Notes: a model not told the origin generated them from the letters alone. A DNA stretch of 64,000 nucleotides from Shewanella litoralis (GCF_009828585.1 NZ_WSRZ01000008.1:1-64000), one strand, 5' to 3'; counted from the first letter of the stretch, positions 10,601 to 18,891 are shown. Made by a program: numbers and translations.

Positions 10601-10664
10601 AGGTATGATGCCAATCCTGTCGCCAATGATTAATCAAACCGAGCAGTGTCAGGCAGGGTTGTGA
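7617..10664 (+). CDS. Class A penicillin-binding protein-like (transglycosylase plus transpeptidase)
   Basis: Peptidoglycan polymerase of unusual length (~1015 aa). One membrane anchor at about residues 31-47 is followed by a GT51 transglycosylase domain: FIENRE near 178 (catalytic Glu motif, normally EDxxF), GGSTLATQIEKF near 220 (family GGSTITQQ) and YLNTVPLSSAPGFGEVHGI near 275. The penicillin-binding domain follows: GSTAK near 503 (SxxK), ESIN near 609 (SxN) and GGKTGTGD near 929 (KTG). A ~300-residue insertion separates SxN and KTG, longer than in MrcA/MrcB. GGAG at 7608-7611 is correctly spaced for a GTG start at 7617. The gene stands alone; which PBP class it replaces or adds to is unknown. 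Confidence 0.85.
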   Translation: MSSSDPESQFDNYRPKASSAKPVKVRKSKAGWLLIIFVLATAYLVEFEVRTSYYQSYFLHQYATKLTYQLRDYRSDAVIYPKYGPFDDRHGYSRLPQKIDRLIERNYQITQQVAFSPMLMDYTEKGFFPPYHEKAQSGLLIKDCRDMTVFDFSYPKRVYQDQDNIPQQVISTLLFIENREMLSPEANYNPVVDWPRFVLAAASQIAEIAGVDMSKAGGSTLATQIEKFRHSNHGLTLSIKDKLLQIGSAIVRVYQQGESTVNARQRIVQDYLNTVPLSSAPGFGEVHGIGDGLWAWFKTDFAQANQLLLSRHTQQNSAQRGKVFREIVALMIAQRRPSYYLLQGHDDLESLVDSYLRLLGRDGLIETQLMVSALEQTLTFNTTKLATTNPANNKGVNAVRIRTAGMLDVNLYDLDRYDLSINSTYHGDLQQKVSDYLRSLANVSSAERIGLLGERLLSVQQLDKVLYSFTLYESTDSANRVRIQTDSIDQPFDINEGSKLELGSTAKLRVLATYLDIIAELQQRFSAMTVADLRQVDVERKDHITRWVVDYLITTRDRNLTRMLDAALQREYSASPEERFFTGGGLHVFNNFNKKENSRVPTLYQALQESINLPFVRLMRDIVSYSSSYNSEGSVSQLLRNDKDPRREEYLKAFAKREGSSFVKRFYRKYRQLAPEQRLEVLFDGISQQEHKLTAAYRYLKPYDGARELKAFLTARLPTKSFTDKQINLLYNKYGEEKFNLADQGYIARVHPLELWVLRYLNDYPETGLTQVLDDAQPQLQEVYRWLFRTRHQNARDVRIQVMLEVEAFLSIHQRWVRMGYPFEYMVPSLGSALGSSGDRPAALADLMGIIQNDGYRFPTVRIDELQFAKDTPYEVTLANNKQMVTRVMHQEVARALKRALANVVQNGTARRLNGSLLDSQGQAIIMGGKTGTGDNRIATEIRNGRKVSSTAINRTATFVFYLGDSHFGTLTAFVPGEKADDFSFTSALPLQVLKGMMPILSPMINQTEQCQAGL

Positions 10665-10728
10665 TTTAATTAAAACGATTGTTTAACCAGCCCATGGGTT
10701 ATTGGGCTGGTTATCGTGAAGAGAACTT

Positions 10729-10798
10729 TTGCTACAAAGGCATTGCTACAAAGGAATGGCTACAAGGCTATTGATTCAAGGCTATTGATATAAGCTAA
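10729..10798. repeat. Degenerate 14-bp tandem repeat, five units
   Basis: Units start at 10729, 10743, 10757, 10771 and 10785: TTGCTACAAAGGCA, TTGCTACAAAGGAA, TGGCTACAAGGCTA, TTGATTCAAGGCTA, TTGATATAAGCTAA. Divergence rises steadily along the array. The last units form the C-terminal codons and stop of the DUF3429 gene on the other strand. Confidence 0.75.
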
Positions 10799-11219
10799 GC
10801 ATCACCACTACATGACACACAGCAACGATACTAGTGAGTATGGTGCGCAGAGTCATATAGCTGGCAGAACTTGATAATTGCTTGGCTTTAAACTCAATAT
10901 ACAATAAATACACGTAACCACTGAACAGTAAGATTAATGCCGACAATTCAAACGGCGTTAATAATGCAATCCAGCAACCTAGTGCAATAACGTTACTGAC
11001 AATCAATAGCTTAGCGATATTATCATCGAGGTTCAGCACTACAGCTTTGCCCCACAACGCCCCCGCCATAAAACTTAAAATAATCGCACTGTAACTAATA
11101 AAGCCAAGTAAGGTATGCTCAGGTGATAGCACACTATGATTAAACGCCAATAGGCTTAACGCAATAAACGGAATTAAACCTGCAAATCCGAGCCATTGCC
11201 AAGTGCTGATATTTTTCAT
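10782..11219 (-). CDS. DUF3429 family inner membrane protein
   Basis: A 145-residue protein with four or five hydrophobic helices, matching the DUF3429 pattern (WQWLGFAGLIPFIALSLLAF at the N-terminus, FMAGALWG in the middle). The function of the family is unknown. The start is the ATG at 11219, with AAAGGAGAT just before it, not the upstream in-frame ATG at 11300. The C-terminus runs into a tandem repeat. It diverges from the GNAT gene at 11302 with an 82-base shared upstream region. Confidence 0.8.
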   Translation of the reverse strand: MKNISTWQWLGFAGLIPFIALSLLAFNHSVLSPEHTLLGFISYSAIILSFMAGALWGKAVVLNLDDNIAKLLIVSNVIALGCWIALLTPFELSALILLFSGYVYLLYIEFKAKQLSSSASYMTLRTILTSIVAVCHVVVMLSLYQ

Positions 11220-11301
11220 GGTATCTCCTTTGCTGTAAATAATACCGTTAACACCAATATAAATGATCTTGGTTGTACAACCTATAGGTGAGTGAAACAC
11301 A

Positions 11302-11793
11302 ATGAATATTTATCTTAAAGACGTTAGCGAACAAGATTTAAGTTTACTATTTGAGTTTCAAAATGACCCCATCGCCAACAATATGGCCGATGTTCCGGCG
11401 CGCACTCGTGAGGCATTTTACCTACACTGGCAGCAAAATATTTTTGCCAATGATCAAGGTATCGCAATCGGTATTTGGCATAACAATTTGTTGGTTGGCC
11501 ATTTGGTATCGTGGGTCAATCTTGAATTAGCCACAATCGATGAGCCAGAAGTGCGTTTAATTGGCTACTGGATTGGGCGAAAATACTGGGGGCAGGGCAT
11601 AGCGACTCAAGCACTTAAGTTGTTTTTACAGCAATATATCACTAGCCCGGTTTACGCCTATATTGATGCGCAAAACCAGGGCTCGTTAAAAGTCGCTCAG
11701 GCCAATGGGTTTGTGGAGGTCACTTCGCAATACCCATCGCTGTTTGCTAAAGATAACTTATTAATATTTAAGCGTGATAGCGTTAAAAATTAA
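11302..11793 (+). CDS. GNAT family N-acetyltransferase
   Basis: Acetyl-CoA-dependent N-acyltransferase, substrate unknown. The acetyl-CoA binding motif A is visible as RKYWGQGIATQALKLF (Q/RxxGxG/A type) near residues 95-110. YAYIDAQNQGSLKVAQANGF is the usual motif B following it, with Asn-x-x-S. It is most like the RimJ/RimL-type Acetyltransf_3 group. The TAA stop overlaps the stop of a convergent 56-residue Cys-rich gene by four bases. Confidence 0.85.
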   Translation: MNIYLKDVSEQDLSLLFEFQNDPIANNMADVPARTREAFYLHWQQNIFANDQGIAIGIWHNNLLVGHLVSWVNLELATIDEPEVRLIGYWIGRKYWGQGIATQALKLFLQQYITSPVYAYIDAQNQGSLKVAQANGFVEVTSQYPSLFAKDNLLIFKRDSVKN

Positions 11794-11960
11794 TGACCAG
11801 CACCGCCGCATCCACCACAACAACTGCCACCATTACCTTGTTTTTTCTGTGACGTTTCTGTTTTGGGTGCTGTGTTGGTTTGTTCAGATTTTGGCGCAAC
11901 ATGACTCACAGATTCTGTCTGTTTGGCAGGTTTAAAAATACCGCTAATTGAAAAGCTCAT
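11790..11960 (-). CDS. Small Gly/Cys-tailed protein (CCGSCS-type), 56 aa
   Basis: A short minus-strand gene beginning MSFSISGIFK and ending in GGSCCGGCGGAGH. A Thr/Lys/Gln-rich low-complexity middle joins the two ends. GAGGTAG lies just upstream of the ATG. The Cys-Cys-Gly-Gly-Cys tail resembles the small CCGSCS-motif proteins described from Shewanella; the exact motif here differs (CCGGCG). Function unknown; metal binding or a modified peptide are only guesses. Its stop codon overlaps that of the GNAT gene on the other strand. Confidence 0.7.
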   Translation of the reverse strand: MSFSISGIFKPAKQTESVSHVAPKSEQTNTAPKTETSQKKQGNGGSCCGGCGGAGH

Positions 11961-12184
11961 GGTGCTACCTCGTGATAAAGTGATTTATAGCAAATGAATT
12001 AAACATATAATTATTTTACATGTTTAAATTGTATAATTCCCACTTTTACAGTCAAGTATTATTTGTGGCACTTTGTTAGGTATGCGTTAAACGTCACATT
12101 AAGTCATAACACAATGTCATTACGAGTCTTTGTTTTGATGTGAATGGACATGATAAACTGCGCATCCACCTGTTTGGAGCTGTT

Positions 12185-13441
12185 ATGTCTTTTGCTGAAT
12201 TATCGCTACACCCTACGTTAATGACCCGTTTAGCTGAGCTTAATTACCAGCAAGCGACGCCGATCCAATTGCAGGCTATACCGGTGATTTTAAGCGGTAA
12301 AGATGTCATGGCTGGCGCGCAAACCGGTACAGGGAAAACCGCCGCTTTTGCGCTGCCCATATTGCAGTCAATTTTGACTCAGCAAGCGCTCAGTCCTAAT
12401 AAAGCCATTAAGGTTATTCGTGCTCTAGTGCTGGTACCTACCCGCGAATTAGCCCAACAGGTTCATCATAGTATTGAGCAATATGCCTTTGGCTGTGGCA
12501 TTAACAGCGTAATGGTATATGGCGGCGTGAGTATTGGTGGGCAAATTACTCAGCTCAACAATGGCACCGACATTTTGGTAGCAACCCCAGGGCGATTATT
12601 GGATTTATTGCGTAAAAGAACGCTTACTCTGTCGCAGTTAACACACCTTGTGTTTGATGAAGCTGACCGTATGCTGGATATGGGCTTTAAAGATGAGATT
12701 ATCGATGTGCTCAAGCAAGTGCCTAAAACACGGCAGACACTGCTGTTTTCAGCCACGTTAGATGATCGTATTTTTAGCTTTAGTAAACGCTTACTGCAAT
12801 CGCCTAAAGTTATCGAAGTTGCAAAGCGCAACACCACCGCCGCGAGTATCGTTGAGCGTGTTTATAACCTCGACAGCAACCGAAAGTGTGCGGCATTGTG
12901 TCATTTAATTAAGCTTGAAAAATGGCAGCAAACCTTGATTTTTAGCCGCACCAAACAAGGTGCTGATGCCCTTGTTAAACAAATGAAGCATGCAGGTGTT
13001 AGCGCTGAGGCGTTTCATGCCGATTTATCACAAGCCGTGCGTGAGCAAGTGCTAAACCAGTTTAAAAGTGGCGAGCTTACCGCGCTGGTGGCCACTGATG
13101 TTGCAGCCAGAGGTCTAGATATTAACGAGCTTAATTATGTGGTTAATATGGAGTTACCGTTTCAGGTTGAAGACTATGTTCACCGAATTGGCCGCACAGG
13201 CCGTGCAGGTAATCAAGGCCAGGCAATCACGTTACTGAGCGTCGATGACGAGCCGTTACTGGTTAAACTAGAAACTTTTTTAGACCGCCGACTGCCGCAA
13301 CAATGGTTAACAGGCTATGAGCCCGATTTAACACAAATGGCGGTGACTACGCGTAAAACCACCAAAAGTGCCCTTAAGCAACAAGCGCGTAAAAAAGCCT
13401 TGGGTCAACGTCCGTCACGCAATAAAAAGTCATCACCTTAG
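12185..13441 (+). CDS. DEAD-box RNA helicase (RhlE-like)
   Basis: All core motifs are present: Q motif (QQATPIQLQAIP), [18 protein letters not shown] in [16 protein letters not shown], and [10 protein letters not shown]. The ~418-residue protein ends in a short basic tail. It is closer to RhlE than to DbpA, SrmB or DeaD, but the short C-terminus means the exact orthology is open. GGAG at 12176-12179 sets the start at ATG 12185. The window has two more DEAD-box helicases at 40972 and 44002. Proteins of this type remodel RNA structure in ribosome assembly or mRNA decay. Confidence 0.88.
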   Translation: MSFAELSLHPTLMTRLAELNYQQATPIQLQAIPVILSGKDVMAGAQTGTGKTAAFALPILQSILTQQALSPNKAIKVIRALVLVPTRELAQQVHHSIEQYAFGCGINSVMVYGGVSIGGQITQLNNGTDILVATPGRLLDLLRKRTLTLSQLTHLVFDEADRMLDMGFKDEIIDVLKQVPKTRQTLLFSATLDDRIFSFSKRLLQSPKVIEVAKRNTTAASIVERVYNLDSNRKCAALCHLIKLEKWQQTLIFSRTKQGADALVKQMKHAGVSAEAFHADLSQAVREQVLNQFKSGELTALVATDVAARGLDINELNYVVNMELPFQVEDYVHRIGRTGRAGNQGQAITLLSVDDEPLLVKLETFLDRRLPQQWLTGYEPDLTQMAVTTRKTTKSALKQQARKKALGQRPSRNKKSSP

Positions 13442-13623
13442 CGCCACTGTATCTTAGCGTCACTTTCTCATGAGAGTGGCGTATTCGCATCATCGTGATT
13501 AATCGTCTTTTAATTGCCATATTATTGTCATGTTTTTTGAACCTTGCTGTCACATTAGATGCTTATCTTATCTGTCGAATAATCATACCTACAGCTAATG
13601 TTGAGCATACACAAGGAATACAT

Positions 13624-15687
13624 ATGAGCAAGGCGACGTTTAACCCAACTCGTTTTAATAAAAGCAATAATACTCCATTTAATGAAGTGATGGACGCTCA
13701 CTTATCACGCCGTAATTTTGTTAAGCGTGGTTTGGGCTTAAGTGCCATGACCGCCTTTGGTGGATTTGGATTAAGTGCCTGTGGTTCTGATAACAACAGC
13801 AGTACGCCTAATACCCCTACGACACCAACAACACCGACAGCGCCAACACAAAGTTCAGCTGTGTTAGGTTTTGAGTCAATTCCAGGGTCGTTAACCGATG
13901 CAGTGGCCATTCCTGCTGGCTATTCGGCCTATGTATTAGCGCCTTGGGGTACGCCACTTAACTCAAAAGCGGCTGCATGGAAAGATGACGGAAGCAACAC
14001 TGCAGATGACCAGGCCAATTCTGTGGGTATGCATCATGATGGTATGCATTTCTTCCCGCTCAATGATGCCGGTGATGACGGTTTATTGTGCATTAACCAC
14101 GAATATATTGACCAGGATGCTCTGCACCCAACAGGCCCAACTTACGACACCGATGGCAAGCGCAGTGTTATTGATGAAGTGCGTAAAGAAATCAACGCAC
14201 ATGGTGTATCAGTTGTGCGTATTAAGCTGGTATCTGGCATGTGGCAAGTGGTTGAAAACGACAGCTACAACCGCCGATTTACTGGTGCGAGCGTAATGGA
14301 TGTAAGCGGCCCATTAGCCTATAGCTCTTACCTTGAAACTCGCTACTCGCCTGACGGCAGCCAGGTGCGTGGCACGTTAAACAACTGTGGTAATGGCTAC
14401 ACGCCCTGGGGCACGTATTTAACCTGTGAAGAAAACTGGCCAGAATATTTTGTGAATAAAGGCGAGCTGACTGCAGTGCAATCACGCACTGGCATTCCAA
14501 ATACTGACACGCGTTATGGCTGGAACCACTTAGCCGGTAATGACGATGAACGTTTAGACGAGTTTGCTCGTTTTGACATGACCCCAAGCGGTTCAAGTGC
14601 GGCTAACGATTACCGCAACGAAGCCAATGGCCATGGTTATATTGTTGAGATTGATCCATACAACCCTAACTCTCGCGCAGTTAAGCGCACAGCATTAGGC
14701 CGTTTCCGTCACGAAGGTTGCGTGTTTGGTAAGCTTGAAGAAGGCAAGCCTCTGACGTTTTATTCTGGTCACGATTCTCGCTTTGAATACCTGTATAAAT
14801 TTGTGTCTGACGCAGTATGGGACGCAGCAGATGCCAACAGCACTAATCGTTTAAGTGTAGGCGATAAGTACATGAATGCCGGCACCTTATATGTGGCCAA
14901 GTTTAATGAAGATGGCGTAGGCGAGTGGTTGCCTTTAACCCTAGACGGAATGACAACTGACGGCGGTACACTAGCGGATAGTTTTGGTTCTTTAGAAGAA
15001 ATTATTTTAAACACAGCGGGCGCAGCAGATTTGGTCGGTGCAACCCCAATGGACCGCCCAGAATGGGCTGCGGTTGATCCATTTACTGGCACGGTCTACC
15101 TGACTTTGACCAATAACAGCCGACGTACTGACAATACTAACCCTGCTAACCCACGTTTAAATAATAACTTTGGTCATATTATCCGTTGGGATGAAGGCGA
15201 CGCTGCCACTGACTTTAGCTGGGATATTTTTGTCTTTGGTTCGCCAGATGATGGCGATGCAGCAACTAACTTATCGGGCTTAACTGATCTCAATCAGTTT
15301 GCTAGCCCAGATGGATTGGCGTTTGACCCTCGCGGTATTTTATGGGTGCAAACCGATAATGGCGCCTCTGAAGTGGGTGAAGAAACTAACGATCAAATGC
15401 TCGCGATTGTGCCATCAACTATGGTTGATGCCGACGGTAACCAACAAGTAGTGAGTGCCGACAATCAAACTCAGCTTAAGCGTTTCTTTGTTGGGCCAAA
15501 CGGTTGTGAAGTCACCGGTTTTGCGATTACTCCTGATTACACTTCCGTTTTTGCTAATATTCAGCACCCAGGTAACTGGCCTTACTCTGATAAAGCAGAC
15601 GAAGCCACACCAGCAGGTGTTACTGTACGTCCACGTGCCGCAACAGTGATTATTCGCAAAGATGATGGCGGTGCGGTTGGCGTTTAA
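13624..15687 (+). CDS. PhoX/DUF839 family protein, Tat-exported
   Basis: About 687 residues. SRRNFVKRGLGLSAMTAFGG is a twin-arginine signal near residues 28-47, followed by LSAC, which could be a lipobox. A Thr-Pro-rich linker joins it to a DUF839/PhoX beta-propeller (LLCINHEYIDQ, NCGNGYTPWGTYLTCEENWP, GRFRHEGCVFGK, SPDGLAFDPRGILWVQTDNG). PhoX proteins are Ca/Fe-dependent phosphomonoesterases, but DUF839 members vary and no catalytic test is possible here. AAGGAATACAT precedes the ATG at 13624; a longer frame upstream lacks this. A single CTGTCAC at 13547 resembles half of a Pho box, too little to call. Confidence 0.85.
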   Translation: MSKATFNPTRFNKSNNTPFNEVMDAHLSRRNFVKRGLGLSAMTAFGGFGLSACGSDNNSSTPNTPTTPTTPTAPTQSSAVLGFESIPGSLTDAVAIPAGYSAYVLAPWGTPLNSKAAAWKDDGSNTADDQANSVGMHHDGMHFFPLNDAGDDGLLCINHEYIDQDALHPTGPTYDTDGKRSVIDEVRKEINAHGVSVVRIKLVSGMWQVVENDSYNRRFTGASVMDVSGPLAYSSYLETRYSPDGSQVRGTLNNCGNGYTPWGTYLTCEENWPEYFVNKGELTAVQSRTGIPNTDTRYGWNHLAGNDDERLDEFARFDMTPSGSSAANDYRNEANGHGYIVEIDPYNPNSRAVKRTALGRFRHEGCVFGKLEEGKPLTFYSGHDSRFEYLYKFVSDAVWDAADANSTNRLSVGDKYMNAGTLYVAKFNEDGVGEWLPLTLDGMTTDGGTLADSFGSLEEIILNTAGAADLVGATPMDRPEWAAVDPFTGTVYLTLTNNSRRTDNTNPANPRLNNNFGHIIRWDEGDAATDFSWDIFVFGSPDDGDAATNLSGLTDLNQFASPDGLAFDPRGILWVQTDNGASEVGEETNDQMLAIVPSTMVDADGNQQVVSADNQTQLKRFFVGPNGCEVTGFAITPDYTSVFANIQHPGNWPYSDKADEATPAGVTVRPRAATVIIRKDDGGAVGV

Positions 15688-15762
15688 TGTGTTGTAGGTT
15701 GCTTAGAGATAACTGCGAGATAACTCATTAGTTGCCTTAAGCTGTAATCACTTTTAATGTTC

Positions 15763-15796
15763 AAACCCTGATAGACTTGTGCTATCAGGGTTTTAT
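15763..15796 (+). terminator. Terminator after the PhoX-family gene
   Basis: AAACCCTGATAG (15763-15774) and CTATCAGGGTTT (15782-15793) form a perfect 12-bp stem with a 7-base loop followed by TATT. Confidence 0.75.
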
Positions 15797-15800
15797 TATT

Positions 15801-15845
15801 TATCAACGTATAATTTATCAGCGTATAAGTTATCAACATATAATT
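15801..15845. repeat. 15-bp tandem repeat, three units
   Basis: TATCAACGTATAATT, TATCAGCGTATAAGT and TATCAACATATAATT follow one another exactly. The array lies directly upstream of the ribosome binding site of the VOC gene, so it is in its promoter or leader. Confidence 0.8.
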
Positions 15846-15860
15846 AAAAACAGGAGCGTT

Positions 15861-16247
15861 ATGCTAAAAGGCATTCACCATGTGGCCATCATTTGTAGCG
15901 ATTACCCTCGCTCAAAAGCGTTTTATACCCAAATATTGGGGCTGAAGATTATTGCCGAAAATTATCGCGAGATCCGCGACTCATATAAGTTAGACCTTGC
16001 TTTACCAGACGGTAGCCAAATTGAGCTGTTCTCGTTTAATGGTGCCCCACAAAGACCGAGTTTTCCAGAGGCGCAAGGATTACGACACCTAGCGTTCAAA
16101 GTTGACGATATCAATCAAGTGGTACAGCATTTACAACAACAGGGTGTGGAGGTTGAGCATATTCGAGTCGATGAGTACACCAATAAGCAATATACTTTTT
16201 TCAGTGATCCTGATGGTTTGCCATTAGAGTTATATCAAACAGCTTAA
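15861..16247 (+). CDS. VOC/glyoxalase-fold protein (YaeR-like)
   Basis: A 128-residue vicinal-oxygen-chelate protein: GIHHVAIICSDYPRSKAFY at the N-terminus with the first metal His, GLRHLAFKVDDI in the middle, and FFSDPDGLPLELYQ at the end with the last Glu. This pattern matches the SMU1112c/YaeR group. The metal-dependent reaction is unknown for this group. CAGGAG right before ATG 15861 sets the start. A tandem repeat and a terminator separate it from the upstream gene. Confidence 0.85.
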   Translation: MLKGIHHVAIICSDYPRSKAFYTQILGLKIIAENYREIRDSYKLDLALPDGSQIELFSFNGAPQRPSFPEAQGLRHLAFKVDDINQVVQHLQQQGVEVEHIRVDEYTNKQYTFFSDPDGLPLELYQTA

Positions 16248-16426
16248 CAAGCTTTCTCCCAACGTTACCGCTTAGCTTTTTACTCTCTCATTGCGATCAT
16301 ACTTACGCTGCCTATGTCGTTTTTGGCAGCGTGCTTAAGTTATTTTGTGTCAACGTTACCTTTACCTTGTTATTAATTATCATCAGTTGCAGCGTAAACA
16401 GACTCCTAAGATTACAATCTTTACAC

Positions 16427-16447
16427 AAATGATAATGATTTGTATTT
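16427..16447. promoter_or_regulatory. Fur-box candidate upstream of the siderophore receptor
   Basis: The sequence AAATGATAATGATTTGTATT matches the 19-bp Fur consensus at about 12 of 19 positions and carries the diagnostic GATAATGAT core. It is 83-103 bases before the receptor start, a normal promoter position. Iron-regulated receptor and PiuC genes follow, which supports the call. Confidence 0.65.
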
Positions 16448-16529
16448 GCGATCTTTATTGTATTTATGTAGAGTGCGTCACATAAACAAGCTTTCATAAA
16501 CGCTAATTAATAATAGGATGATGTTAGAC

Positions 16530-18842
16530 ATGAAATCGAACAGTTACAGTAAGTTGTCGTTAGGTGCACAGGCCATTGCCGCGGCATTAGTGTTTGGTAG
16601 CCCAGCAGTTTATGCCGCTGACACCACTAAAGAAACGTGCGATAAGGACATATTAGCCAACTGTAAGCCAGCAGAAACTGACGAGTCTATCGAGCGCATT
16701 CGCGTACATGGTGTGCAAAATTCTGTTTACATGTTTAACAGTTCAGCCGACAAACGCCGTCTAGCAGAGTTAGTCGACACGCCACAGGTGATTACGGTAT
16801 TAACCCAAGACCAAATTCAAGAGTCAGGCAACACCGACCTAAAAGACATTTTGTCAGCCCAGGCGGGTGTAACCCTAGGTACAGGTGAAAACGGTAACGC
16901 GTTTGGCGATCGTTATATTATCCGTGGCCACGAAGCGCGCAGTGACGTGTTTGTTGATGGCCTACGTGACCCTGGCATGACAACCCGTGAAAGCTTTGCT
17001 ACTGAGCGTGTTGAAATTACCAAAGGCCCAAGCTCAACCTTTGCTGGCCGTGGTTCATCAGGTGGTGCGATTAACTCCGTCACCAAAAAAGCCTCAGTAG
17101 CGTATGATTTTGGCCGTGTCGATTTAGGTGTAGGCACTGACGATCACAGCCGTGTCACCATTGACTACAACTTACCATTGTCTGAAAAAGTCGCAGTACG
17201 ATTAAATGGTTTAACCGCACAAGAAGATAAGCCAGGCCGCGAAGGCATTAGCCGTGAACGTGACGGTGTGCAGTTATCGGGTGTGTATGAAACCACCGAT
17301 GCACTGTCATTCATCGCAGACGTTTATCATATAAGCGCTGAAGACGTACCCGATTTAGGCAGCTACTTTGATCAAGACACCCGTAAGCCTTTAGAAGATA
17401 TTCCTGTCTATGCACAAGAAGGTGACTTTTTAGACTCAGAGGTGACCACTTTTACCCTGCGTACTGAATACGAGCTTAATAGTGACATTACCCTGTATAA
17501 CGCCACTCGTGTGGGCCATACCGAAAACGGCTACATTACTACCGGTATGAGTGGCACAACTCGCGCCGATACCGATGCAACTGCGCCAGGTGAAGATACG
17601 CTAACATTGAGTACTCACCAGGGTAATCAAGATGTAGATTATTTTAGCACCCAGTTCAACTTATTCTGGAACACCAAAATCTTTGGTTTTAACAACAAGC
17701 TAGTCTTTGGTTTGGAATACTCTGACGAAAACGTCGATAACGGTGTGTATAACATTACCAACAACAACTCAACCAACTGTTCTACAGATGGCCGACGCGG
17801 CGTGTCTGAGTCCTACTGTATTATCGATGGCAATGGTAATACCGTTGACAACATCAGCCAGTTAATGGGGCGCACCTATGTAAAAGGTGAGTCAGATGCC
17901 ATCTTCGACATCCAAACTGTTGCAGCATACATGATGGATAACGTTGAACTGACAGAGCAACTGTCGATGTTTTATGGTTTAAGACTCGACAGCTTCGACT
18001 ACAGCAACCAAACCAGCAACACCTTATATGAATATTCAGACACCATGTATAACTTTAACTTCGGTTTAGTTTACGATCTGTCTGAAGATGCCAATATTTA
18101 TGCTAACTACAGTACAGCAACCAACATCAATGGTGGCGAGTCTGACCTAGGCGGCAACTGTGGTTATGGCGGTGTATGTGGTACTGAAGATCAAGCCAGT
18201 GAAGCCGATGCTGAAATTGTAGAAAACATTGAACTTGGTACCAAGTGGATGTTATTTGACGATAAAATGATGTTCTCAGCCTCTATTTTCCAAATCACAA
18301 AAAGTGACGTAATGGAAAGTGTAGGCGAAGACGACTATGCAACCCTAGGTACGCTAAACACAGGTAAAAACCGCGTTAAAGGGATTGAATTTGGCATGGT
18401 CGGTAATATTACAGATAAGCTGAGCATACAATTTTCGGCGGCTAAAATGGATTCAGAAGTATTGGATTCTTACAACTCAGCAAACATTGGTTTAGCACTC
18501 AGTAACTTTGCCGACGAAAGCGCGTATTTACAATTACGTTATCAGTTAACAGAATCATTTGTTATCGGTGGCAGCTACACATATCAGAGCAACATGTTCG
18601 GCGGACAACCTGATACTGCCGCAGATTACGACAGCACAAATGAACGTTACAATATTGAAGTACCTAGCTATCAAGTGGTTGATTTATTTGCCAGCTACAA
18701 TGCCACAGAAGCCTTAACATTTCGCTTAAATGTGGGTAACGTAATGGATGAAGAGTATTGGACCGCAGCATACCGTTCAGGTGCATTTATGTATCTGGGT
18801 GATGCGCGTAACTCAAAACTGTCGATGACATACGAATTTTAA
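16530..18842 (+). CDS. TonB-dependent siderophore receptor (Fiu-like)
   Basis: Outer membrane beta-barrel of ~770 residues for ferric siderophore uptake. It has a signal peptide ending AVYA, a plug domain (VDTPQVITVLTQDQIQESG, then ILSAQAGVTLG, RYIIRGHEARSDVFVDGLRD, and VEITKGPSSTFAGRGSSGG), and a barrel that closes with the aromatic C-terminus SMTYEF. The plug motifs and the PiuC neighbour fit catecholate receptors such as Fiu/PiuA. Three ATGs are possible (16518, 16521, 16530); AGGA at 16515-16518 fits the last best. A Fur-box candidate lies upstream and a terminator downstream. Confidence 0.9.
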   Translation: MKSNSYSKLSLGAQAIAAALVFGSPAVYAADTTKETCDKDILANCKPAETDESIERIRVHGVQNSVYMFNSSADKRRLAELVDTPQVITVLTQDQIQESGNTDLKDILSAQAGVTLGTGENGNAFGDRYIIRGHEARSDVFVDGLRDPGMTTRESFATERVEITKGPSSTFAGRGSSGGAINSVTKKASVAYDFGRVDLGVGTDDHSRVTIDYNLPLSEKVAVRLNGLTAQEDKPGREGISRERDGVQLSGVYETTDALSFIADVYHISAEDVPDLGSYFDQDTRKPLEDIPVYAQEGDFLDSEVTTFTLRTEYELNSDITLYNATRVGHTENGYITTGMSGTTRADTDATAPGEDTLTLSTHQGNQDVDYFSTQFNLFWNTKIFGFNNKLVFGLEYSDENVDNGVYNITNNNSTNCSTDGRRGVSESYCIIDGNGNTVDNISQLMGRTYVKGESDAIFDIQTVAAYMMDNVELTEQLSMFYGLRLDSFDYSNQTSNTLYEYSDTMYNFNFGLVYDLSEDANIYANYSTATNINGGESDLGGNCGYGGVCGTEDQASEADAEIVENIELGTKWMLFDDKMMFSASIFQITKSDVMESVGEDDYATLGTLNTGKNRVKGIEFGMVGNITDKLSIQFSAAKMDSEVLDSYNSANIGLALSNFADESAYLQLRYQLTESFVIGGSYTYQSNMFGGQPDTAADYDSTNERYNIEVPSYQVVDLFASYNATEALTFRLNVGNVMDEEYWTAAYRSGAFMYLGDARNSKLSMTYEF

Positions 18843-18853
18843 TCCGTAGTTAG

Positions 18854-18877
18854 TAATCAATGGTTAACCATTGATTA
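18854..18877. repeat. Perfect 24-bp palindrome after the receptor gene
   Basis: TAATCAATGGTTAACCATTGATTA has perfect two-fold symmetry with no spacer. It lies 12 bases past the receptor stop codon and before the terminator. Function unknown. Confidence 0.85.
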
Positions 18878-18891
18878 GTTAACCACTCACT

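Noticed and set aside
13547-13553. Pho-box half site before the PhoX-family gene
   Set aside because: Only one CTGTCAC is present; the second repeat at the required 11-base spacing is missing.
16305-16332. Hairpin ACGCTGCC/GGCAGCGT after the VOC gene
   Set aside because: The T-run is in the loop rather than after the stem, so it is not a convincing terminator.
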